Shown here: one piece after another, positions 63,530-64,000 of the stretch
How positions within the stretch are numbered: position 1 is the first letter of the stretch
Layout of the letters: every line of letters begins with the position of its first letter
DNA from: Flavobacterium enshiense DK69
Lineage (GTDB): Bacteria; Bacteroidota; Bacteroidia; Flavobacteriales; Flavobacteriaceae
Assembly (NCBI RefSeq): GCF_000498495.1
Contig: NZ_AVCS01000016.1
Location: 1 to 64,000, forward strand
Length of the DNA: 64,000 bases
Direction: 5' to 3'
Position numbers and translations under genes: made by a program
The notes under the pieces: generated by a model
The model's input: only the letters and a program-made list of their open reading frames with translations
Database searches by the model: none
Told to the model about the DNA's origin: nothing

Positions 63530-64000
63530 GTTTCTCAATTTTTTCCGCAGTTTTATTCGAACTTAATGATTTTACGGTAAGCCTATAAACATAAACCCCT
63601 TTTCCTATTTTATCCCCAAAATCATCCTTGCCATCCCATTTAATACTACGAGACAAAAATCCTTCTGTAGTTATAGACTGATTGATGGTTTTAACCACTT
63701 TCCCGGTAATTGTCATAATCTGCACCTGAACATCCAACGACTCAAAAGGGCGGTTATGTGAAAACCAGAATTCGGTATAATTCACAAACGGATTCGGATA
63801 ATTCAACACATTTGAAAGCTCTACATTTTCATCTCCCATTACAATGAACTGAATTTCCGCCGTCGAAAAATTATTATACACATCCCAAACTTTCAACGTA
63901 AGCGTATGCAGTCCTTTAGCTAAATTTCTAAACGGATAACGCACTTTCCCTTTTGTAAAATCATTTGGATCAGTTTCATAATAATCATTCAGAATATATG
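63516..64000 (-). CDS. porU: Type IX secretion C-terminal signal peptidase PorU (3' part)
   Basis: The last 161 codons; the frame stays open to the window edge. LNDYYETDPNDFTKGKVRYPF is typical of the region before the C-terminal domain, followed by LTLKVWDVYNNFSTAEIQF and a sorting-domain-like end (LSNVLNYPNPFVNYTEF, KIGKGVYVYRLTVKS). PorU is the gingipain-like (C25) peptidase that removes sorting domains and links cargo to lipid anchors. Its catalytic domain is beyond the window. The pairing with porV is conserved. Confidence 0.92.
   Translation of the reverse strand, partial: YILNDYYETDPNDFTKGKVRYPFRNLAKGLHTLTLKVWDVYNNFSTAEIQFIVMGDENVELSNVLNYPNPFVNYTEFWFSHNRPFESLDVQVQIMTITGKVVKTINQSITTEGFLSRSIKWDGKDDFGDKIGKGVYVYRLTVKSLSSNKTAEKIEKLVIL

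Overview
The window looks like chromosomal DNA of a Flavobacterium-type bacterium (Bacteroidota, Flavobacteriaceae). It is AT-rich and has flavobacterial promoter motifs (TTG, a spacer near 20, then TAnnTTTG). It encodes type IX secretion components (PorV and the C-terminal part of PorU) and five secreted proteins whose C-termini fit T9SS sorting, or whose giant size and signal peptide fit T9SS export. No rRNA, tRNA, CRISPR array, transposase, phage gene or recombinase was recognised.

Layout. 1-6565 (minus): a giant secreted protein with two tandem parallel beta-helix-like modules, its 3' end outside the window. 7077-10417 (minus): a three-gene operon of GH109 alpha-N-acetylgalactosaminidase, sugar nucleotidyltransferase and N-acetylhexosamine-1-kinase-like protein, readable as GalNAc release and salvage. 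10499-15624: a UbiA-like membrane protein, glycine decarboxylase (gcvP) and a FabH-like ketosynthase, then a heptanucleotide tandem array. 15814-16937: an apparently frameshifted gene and an HTH gene with likely autoregulatory operators.

17-43 kb: an accessory region of mostly single small genes, most on the plus strand: a PD-(D/E)XK nuclease-like protein, DinB, S41 peptidase, two DUF1801, SRPBCC, three VOC proteins, SpoIIAA-like, DHFR-like, MscS, a serine hydrolase, a C39-like peptidase with a secreted partner, a CDP-alcohol phosphatidyltransferase and hypotheticals. The genes are separated by a small set of recurring intergenic modules: promoter and operator modules, hairpin terminators, longer palindromic elements, and short sites of the CTAACAnCGGTTTTG type that resemble the outer cores of integron attC sites. 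The region reads as a cassette-like array in which genes come with their own promoter and terminator. It ends with a pair of unusual genes: a trypsin-like protease fused to a DNA/RNA non-specific endonuclease, followed by an alpha/beta hydrolase. This pair is the best candidate here for an undescribed (possibly defence) system.

45-49.5 kb: surface polysaccharide genes (flippase, FkbM methyltransferase, two glycosyltransferases). 49.6-54.6 kb: a 1200-residue delta-60 repeat T9SS protein and a small soluble hybrid histidine kinase. 54.9-64 kb: conserved core genes: mlaE-mlaF lipid transport, mannose-1-phosphate guanylyltransferase, SprT-like, SDR, pyruvate dehydrogenase E2 and E1alpha, cytidine deaminase, porV, and the 3' part of porU. 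porV has a textbook promoter that overlaps the end of porU.

All family calls come from reading motifs; no database search was run. Starts were moved inside several open frames where the upstream part is intergenic repeat, a promoter, or overlaps a neighbour.
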